The notes beneath the pieces are model-generated. The model ran no database searches. It saw only the letters and a list, made by a program, of their open reading frames with translations, and was not told the DNA's origin. Positions 63,658 through 64,000 of a DNA stretch of 64,000 bases are shown piece by piece. This DNA comes from an uncultured Tidjanibacter sp. (lineage in GTDB: Bacteria; Bacteroidota; Bacteroidia; Bacteroidales; Rikenellaceae). The position numbers were made by a program, and so were the translations under genes. The stretch covers positions 43,000 through 106,999 of the forward strand of contig CANTVF010000008.1 in assembly GCA_947852905.1 (NCBI GenBank), written 5' to 3'. Every line of letters starts with the position of its first letter. Position 1 is the first letter of the stretch.

Positions 63658-64000
63658 GCCGCACCGCATACTAAATAACGGCACACAGGAAACGGTGTCC
63701 CCGATCGGACAGTCTTCTTATGGCAACCGCAAACCGCATCATATTCGTGCCGGCCGCTAACGGTACGCCAGACCGCCGACCGAAACGAAACTGAAGCCGG
63801 AATAACGACAAGCACCGAACAACGACCGGACAAGCAGCTACGACACGGCATACAACTATGACAGAAACGGCGCCGAAACAGAAAATAATAAAACGCGACA
63901 GCGGCAACGGATGACAGTAAGTAACACCGCCGACAGAAACAAAGATGAAGCCGGAATAACGACAAGCACCGAGCAACGACCGGACAAGCAGCTACGACAC
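63658..64000. repeat. Spacer after murG with a 154-bp-period direct repeat
   Basis: About 75 bp starting at 63773 is repeated from 63927 to the window edge with a constant offset of 154 bp and few mismatches (shared core TGAAGCCGGAATAACGACAA). The second copy is cut by the window end, so the array may continue. No gene is supported in this stretch. Confidence 0.75.

Noticed and set aside
1..64000. CRISPR arrays, tRNA, rRNA
   Set aside because: No regularly spaced short repeats with unique spacers and no recognisable tRNA or rRNA sequences were seen by eye; short RNAs could still be missed.

Overview
The window looks like a chromosomal segment of a gut-type Bacteroidales bacterium, most likely Alistipes or another Rikenellaceae. 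The support is its fairly GC-rich coding sequence, Bacteroidota-type promoters (a TTG-like -33 and a TAnnTTTG -7), a Bacteroidota-style division and cell-wall cluster, and families such as DUF3575, fimbrillin-like lipoproteins, DUF2520 and a PG_1098-type methyltransferase. No rRNA, tRNA or CRISPR array was recognised.

Layout. 0-6.8 kb: a DUF4261 protein, a ComEC-type channel, a THUMP-like methyltransferase, a YihY membrane protein, a DUF2520 oxidoreductase and a KdsC-like phosphatase, all on the plus strand. 7.5-16.6 kb, minus strand: a zeta-toxin-like kinase overlapping a 52-codon gene, DNA polymerase IV, an EEP-family protein, a rhomboid protease, MutL, and the dnaJ/grpE chaperone pair. 17-26 kb: an outer-membrane TonB-dependent-type receptor, a subtilisin-like lipoprotein with a type IX-like C-terminal domain, a Crp/Fnr regulator, an Hsp15-like RNA-binding protein, a 90-bp tandem repeat array and a pirin.

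26.2-36.1 kb is a compact minus-strand block of ten phage-like genes: tail-completion-like protein, two large tail/baseplate-like proteins, three small proteins, a ClpP-type head protease with a scaffold-like tail, major capsid protein, portal and head-tail connector. Terminase, integrase, tape measure, lysis and repressor genes are not visible, and the block starts from a near-perfect host housekeeping promoter. It reads as a degraded or domesticated capsid/tail module and is the strongest candidate for something undescribed.

36.4-48.1 kb holds rnhB, a short-chain dehydrogenase, a multi-pass membrane protein, an AraC regulator, a porin, mscL, a DUF3575 outer-membrane protein, the pabA-pabB-pabC set for p-aminobenzoate synthesis, and an ECF sigma factor with a membrane-anchored TonB-C-terminal partner. 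48.6-51.7 kb has a 51-aa peptide gene followed by a large fimbrillin-like lipoprotein. From 52 kb to the end runs the mur/fts cluster (rsmH, ftsL-like, ftsI, murE, mraY, murD, ftsW, murG), unusual for the apparent lack of mraZ just upstream, wide gaps and a 140-residue FtsW N-terminal extension.

A roughly 150-bp dispersed element, a long hairpin plus a conserved tail, occurs three times (6.8, 25.0 and 41.0 kb). Each copy has the same orientation and lies between convergent genes.
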